NCBI RefSeq assembly: GCF_024295625.1
Contig: NZ_JANCOJ010000002.1
Coordinates: 496,001 to 560,000 of the forward strand
Source of the DNA: Streptococcus sp. CF8_St5-11
Lineage (GTDB): Bacteria > Bacillota > Bacilli > Lactobacillales > Streptococcaceae
Direction: 5' to 3'
DNA: 64,000 bases
In this document: positions 20,538-28,957 of the stretch, piece by piece
Position numbering within the stretch: the stretch's first letter is position 1
Layout of the letters: each line of letters begins with the position of its first letter
The notes under the pieces: generated by a model
What the model saw: only the letters and a program-made list of their open reading frames with translations
Database searches by the model: none
Told to the model about the DNA's origin: nothing
Position numbers and translations under genes: made by a program

Positions 20538-21768
20538 AACCAGATGGTGCCACCGATTCCGTTCAAAAGAGGCCTTGAAGCGATACCAAGATAAGCAATT
20601 GGCACGCTACCATGCATTTATCACTTCTCAATCTCCCTATTTTCAAACCCATTCTCCCGAATCCTTTGGAACGATGGATAAATCGTTTATGATGACACAT
20701 TTCAATGAACTCAATACCCTAGGGGTGGATCGAGATCAGGCTTTAGAAATGGCGATTCGCGGAGAACAGACGCGAGATTTTACTGAGATGAATGGAGAAG
20801 TAGCAGTAGGCTTGTCTTCTGGAACCTCCGGCCACCGAGGAGTTTTTGTCACCACAGAAAAAGAAAGAAGTATGTGGGCTGCAGCGATTCTAGCTAAGAT
20901 GCTACCGAAAGGAAAACTGTTTGGTCATCGCATTGCCTTTTTCTTACGAGCGGACAATGAACTCTATCAAACCATTAATTCAGGCCTTATTCGCTTGGAA
21001 TATTTTGATATTTTCAAGGATAGCAAGGAGCATTTAGAGCGACTCAAAGACTATCAACCAACCATTGTGGTCGCACCAGCTTCAACCTTGATTGAGTTAG
21101 CCAACTATGTCAGCAATCAGCAACTTGCGATCCAACCCGTCAAGGTCGTTTCCGTCGCAGAGATCCTAGAAGATCGAGATGCTCAGACCATCACCAAAGC
21201 CTTTCAACTAGACAAGGTTGATCAGGTCTACCAAGCGACAGAGGGTTTTTTAGCTTGTACCTGTTCAGAAGGCAATCTACATCTCAACGAAGATATTTTG
21301 TATGTCGAAAAAGAGTATCTAGATGATAGCCGCTTTTATCCGATTATTACGGATTTCAAACGAACCAGTCAACCCATCTATCGCTACCGCCTCAATGATA
21401 TTTTGGTGGAAGAAAAGTCCCCTTGCCCTTGTGGTTCCGTCTTTACTCGAATTGCAAAGATCGAAGGACGATCGGACGATATTTTCTATTTCGAAAAAGA
21501 AGATGGCAGTAGCCAGATGATCTATCCGGATTTTATTCGACGGTGCATTCTCTTTGTCGAAAATATTCAGGACTATCAAGTGACTCAGTTGGCAGATGGA
21601 TCCATTACCATTGCCTTGAGTCACCGGACAGAGTCTATGGAGCAAGCAATCTTTGCTCAATTTGAACTCTTAGCTCAGCAAAAACAATTCATTCTCCCAA
21701 GTATTCAATTTATCGATTATCAATGGGACCCAACACGTAAATTAAAACGTGTTCAACGACTTCAATAA
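20503..21768 (+). CDS. Adenylate-forming enzyme, F390 synthetase/PaaK-like
   Basis: The 421-residue protein resembles the F390-synthetase-related branch of adenylate-forming ligases. The AMP-binding P-loop is VGLSSGTSGHRGVFVTTEKE (residues about 104-123). Further core motifs are YQATEGF, RYRLNDILVEEKSPCPCG and the hinge-like GRSDDIFYF. The CPCG cysteine pair is typical of PaaK-type enzymes. It probably activates a carboxylic acid as the acyl-AMP for transfer to CoA or a carrier protein. No carrier protein is encoded in the operon. Confidence 0.78.
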   Translation: MKKTVFLKTFIETRWCHRFRSKEALKRYQDKQLARYHAFITSQSPYFQTHSPESFGTMDKSFMMTHFNELNTLGVDRDQALEMAIRGEQTRDFTEMNGEVAVGLSSGTSGHRGVFVTTEKERSMWAAAILAKMLPKGKLFGHRIAFFLRADNELYQTINSGLIRLEYFDIFKDSKEHLERLKDYQPTIVVAPASTLIELANYVSNQQLAIQPVKVVSVAEILEDRDAQTITKAFQLDKVDQVYQATEGFLACTCSEGNLHLNEDILYVEKEYLDDSRFYPIITDFKRTSQPIYRYRLNDILVEEKSPCPCGSVFTRIAKIEGRSDDIFYFEKEDGSSQMIYPDFIRRCILFVENIQDYQVTQLADGSITIALSHRTESMEQAIFAQFELLAQQKQFILPSIQFIDYQWDPTRKLKRVQRLQ

Positions 21769-21780
21769 AAGGAGAATCCT

Positions 21781-22725
21781 ATGAATACTGTAAAAAGACA
21801 TTTGCAAATTAAAGGCTATGGAACAGCGCTTCCAGCTCATACCGTGACTTTCAAAGACCAAACTCGTTACCGCGTGAAAGAAGGAGAAGAAACACAGATT
21901 GATCTTGCAGCCCGTGCGATCGAAGCTGCTTTAAACCATGCGGGTCTTGAAATGGCAGACATCGACTGCCTGGTTTCGGCTAGTGCAGTTGGTGTTCAGC
22001 CCATCCCTTGTACAGCTGCTTTGATCCATGAGCGCGTGGCCAAGGGACTGACGATTCCTGCCATGGATATCAATACTACCTGTACCAGTTTTGTATCAGC
22101 CTTAAGCACCATTTCTTATCTGATTGAAGGTGGAGAATACCAACGGGTGCTGATTGTATCTAGTGAAGTAGGAAGCCTAGGGCTTAATCCCAAACAAAAA
22201 GAAAGCTTTGAACTGTTTAGCGATGGCGCTGCAGCCTTTATCTTTGAAGCAACAAAGGAAGACAAAGGAATCATTGCTAGCATGCAACGTACCTGGTCTG
22301 AGGGAGCCCATGATACCGAGATTCGTGGTGGTTTGACAGCTTATCATCCGAAATTATACTCTGACTCAACCAAGACCGATTTCATGTTTGACATGAAAGG
22401 GAAGAAGATTCTCTTACTTTCTGCTCGTGTTATTCCAGAAATGTTCCAAGAATTCCAAGAGAAATCAGGCATTTCTAAAGACGCTGTAGACTATATTATT
22501 CCCCACCAAGCTAGCCGGGCCTTGCCACTGGTCATGGACAAATTGGGAGTTGGCAAAGATAAATATCTCAATATTGTCAGCGATTATGGAAATATGGTTT
22601 CAGTTGCTGTTCCTTTCGGCCTAGCCTATGCACTGGATCATGGCTATGTGAAGGAAGGAGATACCATCTTCTTGATGGGAACTGCAGCAGGGATGACGGT
22701 CAATATGTTGGCGCTGAAACTTTAA
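21781..22725 (+). CDS. 3-oxoacyl-ACP synthase III-like condensing enzyme (not the housekeeping FabH)
   Basis: The 314-residue thiolase-fold enzyme has the KAS III triad: Cys in DINTTCTSFVSAL, His in IIPHQASRALP and Asn in SDYGNMVSVAVPFGL. The Asn block departs from the usual GNTSAAS of fatty-acid FabH. It is not beside fab genes, so a secondary-metabolic role (acyl-acyl condensation as in OleA, or priming) is likelier. RBS AAAGGAG precedes ATG 21781. It is the last gene of the operon. Confidence 0.83.
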   Translation: MNTVKRHLQIKGYGTALPAHTVTFKDQTRYRVKEGEETQIDLAARAIEAALNHAGLEMADIDCLVSASAVGVQPIPCTAALIHERVAKGLTIPAMDINTTCTSFVSALSTISYLIEGGEYQRVLIVSSEVGSLGLNPKQKESFELFSDGAAAFIFEATKEDKGIIASMQRTWSEGAHDTEIRGGLTAYHPKLYSDSTKTDFMFDMKGKKILLLSARVIPEMFQEFQEKSGISKDAVDYIIPHQASRALPLVMDKLGVGKDKYLNIVSDYGNMVSVAVPFGLAYALDHGYVKEGDTIFLMGTAAGMTVNMLALKL

Positions 22726-22762
22726 TGATGAATCCTCTTATTTCAAGCTCAAAAAGCATCAA

Positions 22763-22790
22763 GTCCCGCTAGTCTTTAGCGGGCTTTTTT
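22763..22790 (+). terminator. Intrinsic terminator of the biosynthetic operon
   Basis: CCCGCTA GTCTT TAGCGGG stem-loop followed by CT6. Confidence 0.9.
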
Positions 22791-22805
22791 GATATAATGA
22801 AAGGT

Positions 22806-23138
22806 ATGGAAATTGAGAAAACCAACCGAATGAATGCGCTCTTTGAGTTTTATGCAGCGCTCTTGACGGATAAGCAGATGAACTACATCGAGCTCTACTA
22901 CGCAGATGACTACAGCTTGGCTGAGATTGCAGAAGAGTTTGGAGTGAGCCGTCAAGCGGTCTATGACAATATTAAACGTACAGAAAAGATTTTGGAAGAT
23001 TACGAAATGAAACTCCATATGTATTCCGATTACATTGTACGCAGCCAGATTTTTGATCAGATTTTAGAACGCTATCCGGAAGATACTTTTCTACAAGAGC
23101 AGGTTGAAATTTTATCAAGCATTGACAATCGGGAGTGA
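22806..23138 (+). CDS. ylxM: YlxM-type HTH protein of the SRP operon
   Basis: The 110-residue protein has a sigma-70 region 4-like HTH ([20 protein letters not shown], residues about 36-55). YlxM/UPF0122 is encoded next to ffh and modulates SRP assembly in streptococci. ATG 22806 ([14 protein letters not shown] upstream) fits the family length; a start at 22797 adds only three residues. It overlaps the following small gene. Confidence 0.9.
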   Translation: MEIEKTNRMNALFEFYAALLTDKQMNYIELYYADDYSLAEIAEEFGVSRQAVYDNIKRTEKILEDYEMKLHMYSDYIVRSQIFDQILERYPEDTFLQEQVEILSSIDNRE

Positions 23139-23140
23139 TT

Positions 23141-23356
23141 ATGGGCAGTCTCGTCATTTATCAAGGAATACCTTGTAAACTATTAGTCGCAGAGGAAGTA
23201 TTTCCTACTCGACTACAGATTATCTCGCCCAATGATATCTCCAAAGCTATGCAAATAGGTTTTAGCTGTTGGGGATATCCAAATGAAATCATGAAAGAAG
23301 TCACACCCGAAGAACTAGAATGTTTGCAACATTTCGGACGATTTCCACTGAATTGA
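23141..23356 (+). CDS. Small protein of unknown function between ylxM and ffh
   Basis: The 71-residue product (MGSLVIYQGIPCKLLVAEEV) looks like a small compact alpha/beta domain with Cys residues in GIPCKL, FSCWGYP and ELECLQH. ATG 23141 has GGGAGTG upstream. It sits tightly between ylxM and ffh, so it is presumably co-expressed with SRP components. I do not recognise a family. Confidence 0.65.
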   Translation: MGSLVIYQGIPCKLLVAEEVFPTRLQIISPNDISKAMQIGFSCWGYPNEIMKEVTPEELECLQHFGRFPLN

Positions 23357-23374
23357 AAAACTAGGAGAAAGAGT

Positions 23375-24946
23375 ATGGCATTTGAAAGTTTAACCGAACG
23401 TTTACAAAACGTCTTTAAAAATCTTCGTAAGAAAGGGAAAATCTCTGAAGCAGATGTCCAAGAGGCAACCAAAGAGATTCGTCTAGCCCTCTTAGAGGCC
23501 GACGTTGCCCTTCCTGTTGTAAAAGACTTCATCAAACGGGTCCGCGAGCGGGCTGTAGGTCATGAAGTCATCGAAACCTTGAACCCTGCCCAACAAATCG
23601 TGAAGATTGTCGATGAAGAATTGACAGCGATTTTGGGTTCAGAAACAGCAGAAATTATCAAATCTCCAAAGATTCCAACCATTATCATGATGGTCGGTCT
23701 TCAAGGGGCTGGTAAAACAACCTTTGCGGGTAAATTGGCCAACAAATTGGTCAAGGAAGAGAATGCACGTCCTTTGATGATTGCGGCCGATATCTATCGT
23801 CCAGCAGCCATAGACCAGTTGAAGACTCTTGGTCAACAGATCAATGTCCCTGTCTTCTCACTTGGTACAGAAGTCCCTGCAGTAGAGATCGTTCGTCAAG
23901 GTTTGGAGCAAGCGAGAGCCAACCACAATGACTATGTTTTGATCGATACGGCGGGTCGTCTGCAAATCGACGAAAAACTCATGGGCGAGTTGCGTGATGT
24001 CAAAGCCCTTGCTGAGCCAAATGAAATCCTCTTGGTTGTCGATGCTATGATTGGTCAAGAAGCAGCCAATGTGGCGCGTGAGTTCAATGAACAACTCGAA
24101 GTAACTGGTGTGATCTTGACCAAGATCGATGGGGATACCCGTGGTGGTGCGGCCCTTTCTGTCCGTCAGATTACTGGGAAGCCAATCAAGTTCACTGGTA
24201 CTGGTGAAAAAATCACTGATATCGAAACCTTCCACCCAGACCGTATGTCTGGTCGGATCCTCGGTATGGGGGATATGCTGACGCTGATCGAGAAGGCTTC
24301 TCAAGAATACGATGAGAAACGCTCTCTTGAACTCGCTGAGAAGATGCGGGAAAATACCTTTGACTTCAACGATTTCATCGATCAGTTAGACCAAGTTCAA
24401 AACATGGGACCAATGGAAGACCTGCTCAAGATGCTTCCAGGGATGGCAAATAACCCTGCCATGAAGAACCTCAAGGTCGATGAACGAGAAATTGCTCGCA
24501 AACGTGCAATTGTATCATCCATGACCCCAGCTGAACGCGAAAATCCAGATTTATTAAATCCAAGCCGTCGTCGTCGGATTGCTGCTGGATCAGGGAACAC
24601 CTTTGTCGAAGTCAACAAATTCATCAAAGACTTTAACCAAGCCAAGCAGATGATGCAAGGCGTCCTCTCTGGCGATATGAACAAGATGATGAAACAAATG
24701 GGCCTCAATCCAAATAACATGCCGAAAAACATGCCTGGTGGAATGCCGGATATGTCTGCCCTCGAAGGCATGATGGGACAAGGTGGCATGCCTGACTTGT
24801 CAGCTCTTGGCGGAGGCGCTGGAATGCCTGATATGAGCCAAATGTTTGGTGGCGGTCTCAAAGGAAAAGCCGGTGAATTTATGATGAAACGGGCGATGAA
24901 CAAGATGGCCAAACAAATGCGCAAAAATAAGAAAAAACGGAAATAA
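23375..24946 (+). CDS. ffh: Signal recognition particle protein Ffh
   Basis: The SRP54 GTPase binds signal peptides and 4.5S-type scRNA for co-translational targeting to the membrane. The 523-residue protein has an N domain, a G domain with GLQGAGKTTFAGKLA, VDAMIGQEA and TKIDGDTRGGAALS, and an M domain with SRRRRIAAGSG followed by a Met/Gly-rich C-terminus (many MPGGMPDMS-type repeats). The Met/Gly tail is rather long. Confidence 0.97.
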   Translation: MAFESLTERLQNVFKNLRKKGKISEADVQEATKEIRLALLEADVALPVVKDFIKRVRERAVGHEVIETLNPAQQIVKIVDEELTAILGSETAEIIKSPKIPTIIMMVGLQGAGKTTFAGKLANKLVKEENARPLMIAADIYRPAAIDQLKTLGQQINVPVFSLGTEVPAVEIVRQGLEQARANHNDYVLIDTAGRLQIDEKLMGELRDVKALAEPNEILLVVDAMIGQEAANVAREFNEQLEVTGVILTKIDGDTRGGAALSVRQITGKPIKFTGTGEKITDIETFHPDRMSGRILGMGDMLTLIEKASQEYDEKRSLELAEKMRENTFDFNDFIDQLDQVQNMGPMEDLLKMLPGMANNPAMKNLKVDEREIARKRAIVSSMTPAERENPDLLNPSRRRRIAAGSGNTFVEVNKFIKDFNQAKQMMQGVLSGDMNKMMKQMGLNPNNMPKNMPGGMPDMSALEGMMGQGGMPDLSALGGGAGMPDMSQMFGGGLKGKAGEFMMKRAMNKMAKQMRKNKKKRK

Positions 24947-24960
24947 TTCTTTCTAATAAG

Positions 24961-24992
24961 GGCCTGGAACACACTGTTCTGGGTTCTTTTAG
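24961..24992 (+). terminator. Weak terminator after ffh
   Basis: CCTGGAAC / GTTCTGGG stem with two wobble pairs, then TTCTTTT. Confidence 0.45.
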
Positions 24993-25012
24993 AAACTACT
25001 ACTAGAGGAAAC

Positions 25013-25780
25013 ATGTTAAAAAAATTATTTCAACAAGTCATTCGTTTCTTTGTAAGACTGTTTTCTTACCACAGAAAGCCCTTTGAATTTCCTAAAGGGT
25101 CAAAGAAACCACCAATTAGACCGATTATCTTTGTACCTGGGAGTTCAGCCAGTATCCAGCGATTCAACGGAACCATCCGCATGCTCCATCGCTTTTCTAG
25201 AAAAAAGCAAAGTCTTTTAAAAATAAAAGTCAACAAAGATGATTCTATAGAGATGGAGGGAAGACTGAATACGAAAGAGCCGAATCCAATAATTGTGATT
25301 GGCTTCGAGAACAATCGAGACGGCTACAGCAATATCAAGCAGCAAATCGAATCCCTTAAGATAGCTCTAACCTACCTTCTTGATCACTATCATTTTACAG
25401 AGTTCAAGGCAGTCGGGCATTCTAATGGTGGACTGGTTTTGACTGGTTTATTGGAAAGTGGCTTTTTAGAGAAAAAGAAGGTAACCGTAACCAAGTTGGC
25501 TATTATTGGAAGTCCTTACCGTTTCAATCAAGAGATGTATGACGATTTTCAAACATGGAAGCATCGTCTGGGAAAAGAAGTAGAGGTTCTTAATTTTGTT
25601 GGTAGCTTTGCTGGAAAATCAGATGGCATCGTCCCTCTCTCTAGTGCACAAGCAGCAAAATCTATTTTTGACAATCAAACCTATACAGAAGTGAATTTAA
25701 ATGGTCGCAAGGCTCATCATTCAGCTTTACCCACTAATCCAGATCTAGTAAAACAATTAAGTCTATTTTTGAATCTATAA
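25013..25780 (+). CDS. Alpha/beta hydrolase, DUF915 family
   Basis: The 255-residue protein has an N-terminal basic and aromatic stretch that may associate with membrane. The oxyanion strand is PIIFVPGSSAS, the nucleophile elbow is VGHSNGG (Ser, about residue 137), the acid is in SFAGKSDGIVP and the His in AHHSALP. DUF915 proteins are putative surface or cytosolic lipase/esterase-like enzymes with unknown substrates. Confidence 0.82.
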   Translation: MLKKLFQQVIRFFVRLFSYHRKPFEFPKGSKKPPIRPIIFVPGSSASIQRFNGTIRMLHRFSRKKQSLLKIKVNKDDSIEMEGRLNTKEPNPIIVIGFENNRDGYSNIKQQIESLKIALTYLLDHYHFTEFKAVGHSNGGLVLTGLLESGFLEKKKVTVTKLAIIGSPYRFNQEMYDDFQTWKHRLGKEVEVLNFVGSFAGKSDGIVPLSSAQAAKSIFDNQTYTEVNLNGRKAHHSALPTNPDLVKQLSLFLNL

Positions 25781-25782
25781 TT

Positions 25783-25813
25783 AAATTACATAATTTCGGT
25801 TATGTAATTTTTA
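25783..25813 (+). terminator. Intrinsic terminator
   Basis: AAATTACATAA / TTATGTAATTT perfect stem followed by a T-run. Confidence 0.85.
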
Positions 25814-25821
25814 TTTGTCTC

Positions 25822-25850
25822 TTGCAATCCTTAAGTAAATATGGTACATT
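25822..25850 (+). promoter_or_regulatory. Promoter of the acetyl-xylan-esterase-like gene
   Basis: TTGCAA (25822-25827), a 17-bp spacer and TACATT (25845-25850). Confidence 0.65.
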
Positions 25851-25851
25851 T

Positions 25852-25866
25852 TTGGTAACGATTACA
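25852..25866 (+). promoter_or_regulatory. cre site (CcpA operator)
   Basis: TTGGTAACGATTACA matches the cre consensus WTGNAANCGNWNNCW with one mismatch. It begins one base after the -10 and would cover the start of transcription, so CcpA should repress the gene during growth on preferred sugars. Confidence 0.7.
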
Positions 25867-25885
25867 CATAGCTAAGGAGGATTTT

Positions 25886-26869
25886 ATGAAAGATCCCAAA
25901 TTATTAGAGACAATGAAAAATTACAAGGGACGGGATGACGTTCCTGAAGATTTTGATAGCTTTTGGAATCAAGCCCTAGCAAAGATGACTGAACTGCCTG
26001 AATACAAGCTCGAAGAACGAGATTTCAGCATTCCAAATGTTGCTTGTTATGAATTAACCTTTAAAGGAACACGAGATGGATCCGTTTATGCGCGGGTTGT
26101 TTTCCCAAAAACGGATCAAAAGGTTCCAGTTATTTTCCATTTTCATGGCTATATGGGCCGTTGTTGGGATTGGTCTGACATGCTGACTTATACAGTAGCC
26201 GGCTATGGTGTTGTGACTATGGATGTAAGAGGTCAGTCAGGCTATTCAACAGACGGTGACCGTTCACCACTTGGGAATACGGTAAAAGGACAGATTATCC
26301 GCGGAGCCGTGGAAGGTCCGGATGAGCTCTTTTATAAGGATGTCTATTTAGATCTTTACCAGTTAATTGAAATTGTAGCCAGCCTCCCTCAAGTAGACGA
26401 CAGCAAACTTGCCAGCTACGGAGCCTCTCAAGGCGGTGCCCTTGCTCTGGTTGCTGCTGGATTGAATTCTCGTATACAACGAACGGTAACCATTTATCCA
26501 TTCTTATCAGATTTCAGACGAGTATTAGAAATTGGAAATACCAGTGAGGCCTATGACGAGCTTTTCCGTTATTTCAAGTTCCATGATCCATTCCATGAAA
26601 CAGAAGATCGTTTGATGCAGACTTTGGCCTATATTGATGTGAAAAATTTTGCTCATCGGATCAAAGGACAAGTTCACATGATTACAGGACTAGACGATGA
26701 TGTCTGTTATCCTGAAACGCAGTTTGCTATTTATAATCGCTTAGAATGTCCAAAAGAGCATTTAATTATGCCAGAATATGCGCATGAAGCTATGAACGTT
26801 CAAGTCAATGATCGAGTCTATAATTGGCTCTGTGATAGCAAGATTCCATTTCAGTATGTAGAAAAATAA
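25886..26869 (+). CDS. axe1: Acetyl-xylan esterase/cephalosporin-C deacetylase-family esterase
   Basis: The 327-residue CE7-type hydrolase has the RGQ motif in MDVRGQSGYS, the nucleophile GxSxG in YGASQGGALAL (about residue 180), the Asp in ITGLDDDVCYP and the His in EYAHEAMN. CE7 enzymes remove O-acetyl groups from oligosaccharides in the cytosol. The cre site fits a sugar-utilisation role. There is no signal peptide. Confidence 0.9.
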   Translation: MKDPKLLETMKNYKGRDDVPEDFDSFWNQALAKMTELPEYKLEERDFSIPNVACYELTFKGTRDGSVYARVVFPKTDQKVPVIFHFHGYMGRCWDWSDMLTYTVAGYGVVTMDVRGQSGYSTDGDRSPLGNTVKGQIIRGAVEGPDELFYKDVYLDLYQLIEIVASLPQVDDSKLASYGASQGGALALVAAGLNSRIQRTVTIYPFLSDFRRVLEIGNTSEAYDELFRYFKFHDPFHETEDRLMQTLAYIDVKNFAHRIKGQVHMITGLDDDVCYPETQFAIYNRLECPKEHLIMPEYAHEAMNVQVNDRVYNWLCDSKIPFQYVEK

Positions 26870-26928
26870 GTTAGAGAAGAAAATAATCAGTAGATCCATG
26901 AGGTTTGCTGATTTTATTGTAGTTAAAA

Positions 26929-27286
26929 ACTAAAAGTTTATGTACAATTGACTAAACTAAAGCTAAACCATTGATACAACTAAATTAGAAGCATAAAGTA
27001 CATTCGTTAAAAAGTGTACTTTATTTTTGTTTTGTACATTATTCTGGAGTGGTATTTTGTATATTTTATAGTTCATCTTATTATCAAATCTAAGAAATTG
27101 GTTTATACATTTTTTCAATGATAATCAATGTATAATAAAAAAATTAAAGTTCGAATTCTGAAACTACTTTCACATATATAAAATTGAATCTAAATTGCTG
27201 TAGGCCTATAATAAAGATAGGGATAAAAAGAAATCTTCCTAGAAAGGAGTATACTGTATCATATGTGACAGTATTATTAATGAATC
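26929..27286 (+). repeat. Cassette left end, copy 1
   Basis: This is the first copy, next to the chromosomal flank. It contains several TGTACA-type words (GTACAATTG, AAGTACATT, GTGTACTTT, TTGTACATTA), which look like recombinase arm sites. A promoter-like pair TTGAAT and TATAAT with 17-bp spacing lies near 27184-27212, ahead of the first cargo gene. It stays similar to copy 3 over about 360 bases, up to a shared AAAGGAGTATACTGTAT leader. No gene is seen before 27287. Confidence 0.8.
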
Positions 27287-27472
27287 ATGAAAAAAATAAT
27301 TACTATAGTACAGTGCATTTTGTTCCCCATGTCTTCTTACATAGCTAGAGAACTATGCTTGATGAGTAAAAATCTAGTCGATAATATGTTCCTTACATTC
27401 TTTATCATGCTAACAATTTCTTTTTGGCTTGGTATTTGGAAATTGGGAGATCTTGTGGGAAATCCAAAATAG
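27287..27472 (+). CDS. Small membrane protein of unknown function
   Basis: The 61-residue protein has two predicted membrane segments (residues about 4-22 and 33-52). It is the first cargo gene of cassette 1 and sits behind a leader shared with cassette 3. In cassette 3 the equivalent ATG (MKKII...) runs into a stop after about 13 codons, so there it is a relic. I do not recognise the family. Confidence 0.55.
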   Translation: MKKIITIVQCILFPMSSYIARELCLMSKNLVDNMFLTFFIMLTISFWLGIWKLGDLVGNPK

Positions 27473-27494
27473 AAAGTAAAAAGTTGTGCTAGAG

Positions 27495-27803
27495 ATGAGA
27501 TTTTTATTTATTTTAATTATTAATACACCTTATTTCTTTTATTTAAAATGGAAGGATAAGCCTAAACAAAAAAATAAGTCCTTTTGTTATCTTTATAAGT
27601 TTTACATGATTTACTTGTGGTTTATCCTCATAATTTGCATAATGGCTATCGGTATTTTATCCCTTGGAGTAGTAGCTGGTATGGGAAGAAAACTTCCGTT
27701 TGGTTTCTTTGTTTTATCTGTTTTATTTGTAGTTCTATTTAGTTTCTATATTTTTAGTATTCTAAAAGAAATAAAGGAATTAAAGCAAATAAAAGGTAAG
27801 TAA
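27495..27803 (+). CDS. Small membrane protein of unknown function
   Basis: This is a protein of about 102 residues with an N-terminal hydrophobic stretch, a basic Lys-rich loop (KWKDKPKQKNKS), two further membrane segments and a charged C-terminus. I start it at ATG 27495; a GTG at 27486 is also possible. It lies 22 bases after the preceding small membrane gene, so the two probably act together. No family is recognised. Confidence 0.55.
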   Translation: MRFLFILIINTPYFFYLKWKDKPKQKNKSFCYLYKFYMIYLWFILIICIMAIGILSLGVVAGMGRKLPFGFFVLSVLFVVLFSFYIFSILKEIKELKQIKGK

Positions 27804-27846
27804 ATATTAACTAAGAGAACTAGCTAACTAGCTTAAGTAAAACATA

Positions 27847-27877
27847 ACACGGCCATGATTCATGAGCCGTGTTTTTG
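27847..27877 (+). terminator. Terminator of cassette 1 cargo
   Basis: ACACGGC / GCCGTGT stem with an inner CATGA/TCATG extension, then T5. Confidence 0.85.
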
Positions 27878-27881
27878 TATG

Positions 27882-27910
27882 AATGTACATTTGAAAAATT
27901 TTTAGTTTTT
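27882..27910 (+). repeat. Truncated cassette right end (unit 1/unit 2 junction)
   Basis: AATGTACATTTGAAAAATTT followed by TTAGTTTTT matches the start of the right end at 60450 but stops after the first AGTTTT. The next left end starts seven bases later, so this is a direct right-end/left-end junction. Confidence 0.75.
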
Positions 27911-27916
27911 AGTAAA

Positions 27917-28175
27917 ACTAAAAGTTTATGTACAATTGACTTAACATGAGCTAAACAATTGATACAACTGAATTAGAAGCATAAAGTACATTCTTTAAGG
28001 AGTGTACTTTATTTTTATTTTGTACATTATTTTGAAGTGTTATTTTGTATATTTCTAGTTCATAACATCATCTGATTTAAGGAATTGATTTGTACATTTT
28101 TACTCTAATAGGTGCAGAAGAAGTAGTGGTTCAATTGTACATTTTTTGCTACTCATTTAAGGTCTTGGTCTTATT
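27917..28175 (+). repeat. Cassette left end, copy 2
   Basis: It matches copies 1, 3 and 4 from ACTAAAAGTTTATG onward. Its later part (GTAGTGGTTCAATTGTACAT) is shared specifically with copy 4. About 110 further bases to the IS remnant hold no gene I can support. Confidence 0.8.
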
Positions 28176-28286
28176 GATAGTAAGATATAGATTTTTACTC
28201 GTGGTGCTAGTTAATCTCAAAGTATTTCAGATTATAAGTCAGTGCAATTTGCTCCATTCTCAACTGCAATCCTGTTAAGCCTCTAG

Positions 28287-28818
28287 CTAGTGTTTGTTCG
28301 ACATCAAAAAAGCACAAAGTTCTGAAAATCGAGTTTCAATAGTCCGTCTCATAGCCATTAGTTTCCAATGATTATGTTGTTTAGCTCTTACCATATTTTG
28401 ACGTAAAGGCGTCCAAAGATGGTAACTTTTCTGTTTCAACTGTTCTCTGAGTACATAGTTAAGATATGCTAAATCAGCTAAAACATAGGATTGAGAACAA
28501 TTTTCTAGTAAGTCATCAACTGCCCTAATATCATGTACTGAGGCAGGCGTTACAACATAATTCAGAATATAGCCTGATAGGGTGACCAGCATATGTACTT
28601 TGAATCCATAGACCCAAAGGTGCTTAGAGGAATTGTAACCAATGTCGGCTAGTTCATTAAAAACATGTGCTCTATGGTTACGGACTAGTTGACAAAGTGA
28701 TAAGGGGAAACTATCTATGATGACAATGTTATTGGGAGAAATTTGAGTATTTATGGCTTGCCGAATAATTTGGACTAACCAAATCAACTGCCTTGACCGT
28801 CGGTTAAACCGACTTCTT
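28287..28818 (-). pseudogene. IS982-family transposase remnant (5' truncated)
   Basis: The minus-strand frame carries IS982-type DDE features: ERSRFNRRSRQL, then IDSFPLSLCQLVR, VYGFKVHMLVTL, YVLADLAYLN and a late IETRFSEL. Similarity begins abruptly at about 28818; the N-terminal third is replaced by unrelated DNA, so the copy is inactive. It interrupts or abuts an older plus-strand gene whose 3' end remains. Confidence 0.8.
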
Positions 28819-28824
28819 TCAAGG

Positions 28825-28941
28825 AGACACCCACAAGGATTCTTGTTTAGAAGCACCGAATCAATCAAGAAGGAGCATCCTGAGGTTCCAGCATTTGAAG
28901 AATATGACGAGCTACTTGAAGCAATCAAAAAATCCCTATAA
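28825..28941 (+). pseudogene. 3' remnant of an unidentified gene cut by the IS982 copy
   Basis: The frame encodes about 38 residues ending EEYDELLEAIKKSL with a terminator directly after the stop, as at a genuine gene end. Its 5' part is missing where the IS remnant begins. The family is not recognised. Confidence 0.4.
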
Positions 28942-28954
28942 AGGGATTCTTTTA
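28929..28954 (+). terminator. Intrinsic terminator
   Basis: AATCCC TATAAA GGGATT hairpin with a C-T4 tail. It overlaps the stop codon of the plus-strand remnant. Confidence 0.7.
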
Positions 28955-28957
28955 TAC

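Noticed and set aside
22791..22805. TATAAT just before ylxM as its promoter
   Set aside because: It lies about 8 bases from the ATG and would leave almost no leader, although an RBS is present. Transcription more likely begins elsewhere.
26870..26940. A second difSL copy at the left edge of the island, as expected for Xer-mediated integration
   Set aside because: No TTTCCGAAAAACTATAAT-like sequence is present there or at the internal junctions, so I do not claim integration by XerS.
27117..27140. Fur/PerR-like box (AATGATAATCAATGTATAAT) in left ends 1 and 3
   Set aside because: It resembles a GATAAT half-site but lacks a full 19-bp palindrome, and the downstream genes have no metal link.
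28090..28278. 62-codon plus-strand ORF in left end copy 2
   Set aside because: It starts inside the repeat with no RBS, and the frame is not kept in copy 4.
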